In this document: positions 4,050 to 5,928 of the stretch, piece by piece
How the letters are laid out: each line of letters begins with the position of its first letter
Numbering within the stretch: position 1 is the first letter of the stretch
Source: Patulibacter sp.
GTDB taxonomy: Bacteria; Actinomycetota; Thermoleophilia; Solirubrobacterales; Solirubrobacteraceae
Direction: 5' to 3'
Assembly (NCBI GenBank): GCA_023268575.1
Contig: JALRCL010000468.1
Coordinates: 1 to 5,928 of the forward strand
DNA length: 5,928 nucleotides
Made by a program: the position numbers and the translations under genes
The notes under the pieces: generated by a model
Seen by the model: only the letters and a program-made list of their open reading frames with translations
The model's database searches: none
Told to the model about the DNA's origin: nothing

Positions 4050-5928
4050 GCCGTCGACCCGCCGGTCGGCAGGGGCTCGTCCTCGAGCGGCAGGCGGCGG
4101 TCCGCGGCGGGCGTCAGGAGCCGCTCGCCGTCGAGCCCGCGGACGACGACCTCGCGGTAGCGCGCCGAGCCCGCGAGCAGCTCGTCGTGCGTGCCGTCGG
4201 CGGCGATCCGGCCGTCGTGCAGCAGCACGACCCGGTCGGCGAGGCGGACCGTCGAGAGCCGGTGGGCGATGACGAGCGTCGTGCGCCCGGCCATGGCCTG
4301 CTCCAGGCCGTCGGCGATCGCCTGCTCGGTCGTGGCGTCGACGTTCGAGGTCGCGTCGTCGAGGACGAGCACGCGCACGCCCGCAGCGGTCGCCGGTCGC
4401 TCCGATCGGGCGTCGGTCGCCTCGCTCGGCGCGGTGCCGGGCGCGTCGTCGGGACGGGCGGCGCCGGTGATCCGACCACGCCCTGCGAGCAATGCCCGGG
4501 CGATCGCGAGCCGCTGGCGCTGGCCGCCGGAGAGCGTCAGGCCGCGCTCGCCGACCACCGTGTCGTAGCCGTCAGGCAGCTCGCTGACGAACCCGTCGGC
4601 CTGGGCGAGGCGCGCGGCACCGATGACCTGCTCGCGCGTCGCGCCCGGGGCCGCGTAGGCGATGTTCGCCGCCACGGTGTCGGTGAAGAGGAACGGATCG
4701 TCGTCGACGACGGCGATCTCGTGCCGCAGCGCGAACGGGTCGAGGTCGCGCAGGTCGATGCCGTCCAGCAGGACGCGCCCGGCGGTCGGGTCGTAGAGCC
4801 GCGGCAGCAGCTGCACGAGGGCGGTCTTGCCCGAGCCCGTCTCGCCGACGATCGCCACCCGCTGCCCGGCGGGGACGACGAGGTCGACGTCCTGCAGCGC
4901 GGGCTGCCGCTGTCCCTCGTAGCGCAGCGTGACGCCCTCGAAGCGCAGCTCGCCACGGGGCGGGTCCTCCGGGCCGGCCGGCAGCGGCGGCAGCACGCGC
5001 GGGAGGCCCGGCCCGGTCGGCGCGACGATCGTCGGCGGGCGGTCGAGGATCTCGAAGAGCCGGCGCCCGGACGCGGTCGCGCGCTGTGCCAGCCCGAGCA
5101 TCACGCCGAGCGAGCGCAGCGGTTGGATGAGCATCATCACGTAGACGTAGAACGCCGCGAACGCGCCGACGGTGATCGTGTCGTCGACGACCATCCGCCC
5201 ACCCGCGAGCAGGACGATCGCGAGGCTGATCTGCGGCAGGAACTGGATCACGGGCTGGAACGCCGACTGGATCCGGACCGCGTCGAGCTGGCGCTGGAAC
5301 GCGTGCTCGACGGTGTCCTCGAACGCCCGGCGGCGGCGGTCCTCGGCCGCGAACGCCTTCACGACCCGGATGCCGGAGATCGACTCCTCGGCCGCGGCGG
5401 TGAGCTCGGCGACGGCCTGCTGGGCGGCCTGCTGCGCCGGGCGCCCTCGGGTGCCGTAGCGGTGCCCGACCACGACGATCAGCGGCGCCGGGAGCAGCGC
5501 GAGCACGGCGAGCAGCGGCTGCTGGACGAGCATCGCGATCGTGGCCAGCACGACGGTCAGGAGCGCCTGGACGATGAAGATCAGGCCGTACCCGAGGAAG
5601 AACCGCACCGCGCCGAGGTCGACGGTCGCCCGCGACATGAGCTGGCCGGTCTGCCAGCGGTCGAAGAACCCCAGCTCGAGCGCCTGGAGGTGCCCGTAGA
5701 GCCGGTCGCGCAGGTCCTGCTCGACGCCGAGCGACACGCGGCCGGCGACGAGGCGGCGGCCGATCGTCAGGAGCATCCGGCCGAGCCCGAGCAGCGCGAT
5801 CGCGAGGACGAACAGCCGCAGCCCGTCCCGGTCCCCGTCGCGGATCCGGTCGATCCCCCGGCCGACGAGCCACGGGCTCGTCACGGTGGCGAGCATCGCC
5901 AGCAGCGCGAGGGAGAACGAGAGCGCCC
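4046..5928 (-). CDS. ABC exporter half-transporter with degenerate catalytic site (heterodimer partner A), 5' end outside window
   Basis: This type IV ABC exporter subunit runs off the right edge. The first ATG in view (5896) is not the start: the frame stays open to 5928 and reads A-L-S-F-S-L-A-L-L-A before it, the first half of transmembrane segment 1. Numbering from that Met (616 residues), further membrane segments lie near 27-47, 101-122, 126-146, 220-233 and 241-262, with the usual loop F-F-D-R-W-Q-T-G-Q-L (77-86). The ATPase has A-loop Y326, Walker A G-E-T-G-S-G-K-T (351-358), a perfect L-S-G-G-Q (455-459), Walker B V-L-V-L-D-D (509-514) and H545. D514 replaces the catalytic Glu, and D399 in V-V-D-D-D-P-F-L-F stands where Gln normally sits. 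Both suggest a non-hydrolysing site, as in TM287, LmrC or BmrC. About 34 extra hydrophilic residues separate the signature helix from Walker B. It is the first gene of the pair, translated just before partner B. The substrate is unknown. Confidence 0.94.
   Translation of the reverse strand, partial: ALSFSLALLAMLATVTSPWLVGRGIDRIRDGDRDGLRLFVLAIALLGLGRMLLTIGRRLVAGRVSLGVEQDLRDRLYGHLQALELGFFDRWQTGQLMSRATVDLGAVRFFLGYGLIFIVQALLTVVLATIAMLVQQPLLAVLALLPAPLIVVVGHRYGTRGRPAQQAAQQAVAELTAAAEESISGIRVVKAFAAEDRRRRAFEDTVEHAFQRQLDAVRIQSAFQPVIQFLPQISLAIVLLAGGRMVVDDTITVGAFAAFYVYVMMLIQPLRSLGVMLGLAQRATASGRRLFEILDRPPTIVAPTGPGLPRVLPPLPAGPEDPPRGELRFEGVTLRYEGQRQPALQDVDLVVPAGQRVAIVGETGSGKTALVQLLPRLYDPTAGRVLLDGIDLRDLDPFALRHEIAVVDDDPFLFTDTVAANIAYAAPGATREQVIGAARLAQADGFVSELPDGYDTVVGERGLTLSGGQRQRLAIARALLAGRGRITGAARPDDAPGTAPSEATDARSERPATAAGVRVLVLDDATSNVDATTEQAIADGLEQAMAGRTTLVIAHRLSTVRLADRVVLLHDGRIAADGTHDELLAGSARYREVVVRGLDGERLLTPAADRRLPLEDEPLPTGGSTA

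Noticed and set aside
1674..4160. 828-codon plus-strand open frame antisense to the ABC gene and autolysin 5' end
   Set aside because: Its translation is Arg/Asp/Glu/Ala-rich with no domain. It is a mirror of genuine minus-strand genes whose motifs are complete, and such long antisense frames are expected at this GC content.
4046..5928. Frameshift or pseudogene in the upstream ABC gene because of the long gap between signature and Walker B
   Set aside because: The frame is uninterrupted, and A-loop, Walker A, LSGGQ, Walker B and H-loop appear in order. The extra residues are an in-frame insertion, not a break.

Overview
This window is very GC-rich (over 70% by eye). Its real genes end almost every codon in G or C, and it lies in the chromosome of a high-GC bacterium. 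An SH3-linked GH73 autolysin with an actinobacterial style of linker, and ABC proteins with actinobacterial-type motifs, suggest Actinomycetota. A deep lineage such as Thermoleophilia/Solirubrobacterales is possible, but that placement is inference only.

Layout. From the right edge leftwards, the minus strand carries three genes. (1) An ABC exporter half-transporter runs off the right edge of the window, so its extreme N-terminus is missing. (2) A second ABC half-transporter is joined to it by a 4-base GTGA stop/start overlap. (3) After a 130-base gap comes a secreted cell-wall hydrolase (signal peptide, low-complexity linker, bacterial SH3 domain, GH73 glucosaminidase). The hydrolase is followed 8 bases after its stop codon by a perfect 13-bp hairpin that probably ends the transcript. 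The leftmost ~890 bases hold no convincing gene. They contain a six-unit 21-bp tandem array (22-147), several hairpins, a degenerate ~60-bp repeat family with two nearly identical 43-bp copies (599-702), and a strongly C-skewed tract (751-870). A plus-strand gene may end in the first 29 bases (or at 147), which would make this a long convergent intergenic region.

How the genes work together. The two ABC proteins look like a heterodimeric type IV exporter of the TM287/288, LmrCD and BmrCD type. The downstream partner keeps the catalytic Walker B glutamate but has LSAGQ in place of LSGGQ. The upstream partner has a perfect LSGGQ but Asp in place of the catalytic Glu, and Asp in place of the Q-loop Gln. 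Paired head to tail, they give one consensus and one degenerate ATP site. The upstream partner also carries a ~34-residue hydrophilic insertion between the signature helix and Walker B, with codon use unlike its flanks. This is the oddest protein feature in the window. The substrate cannot be read from sequence. The autolysin may be co-transcribed or have its own promoter, and no functional link to the exporter is shown.

I see no clear evidence of an entirely new system. The best leads are the NBD insertion and the repeat-bearing gene-free segment.
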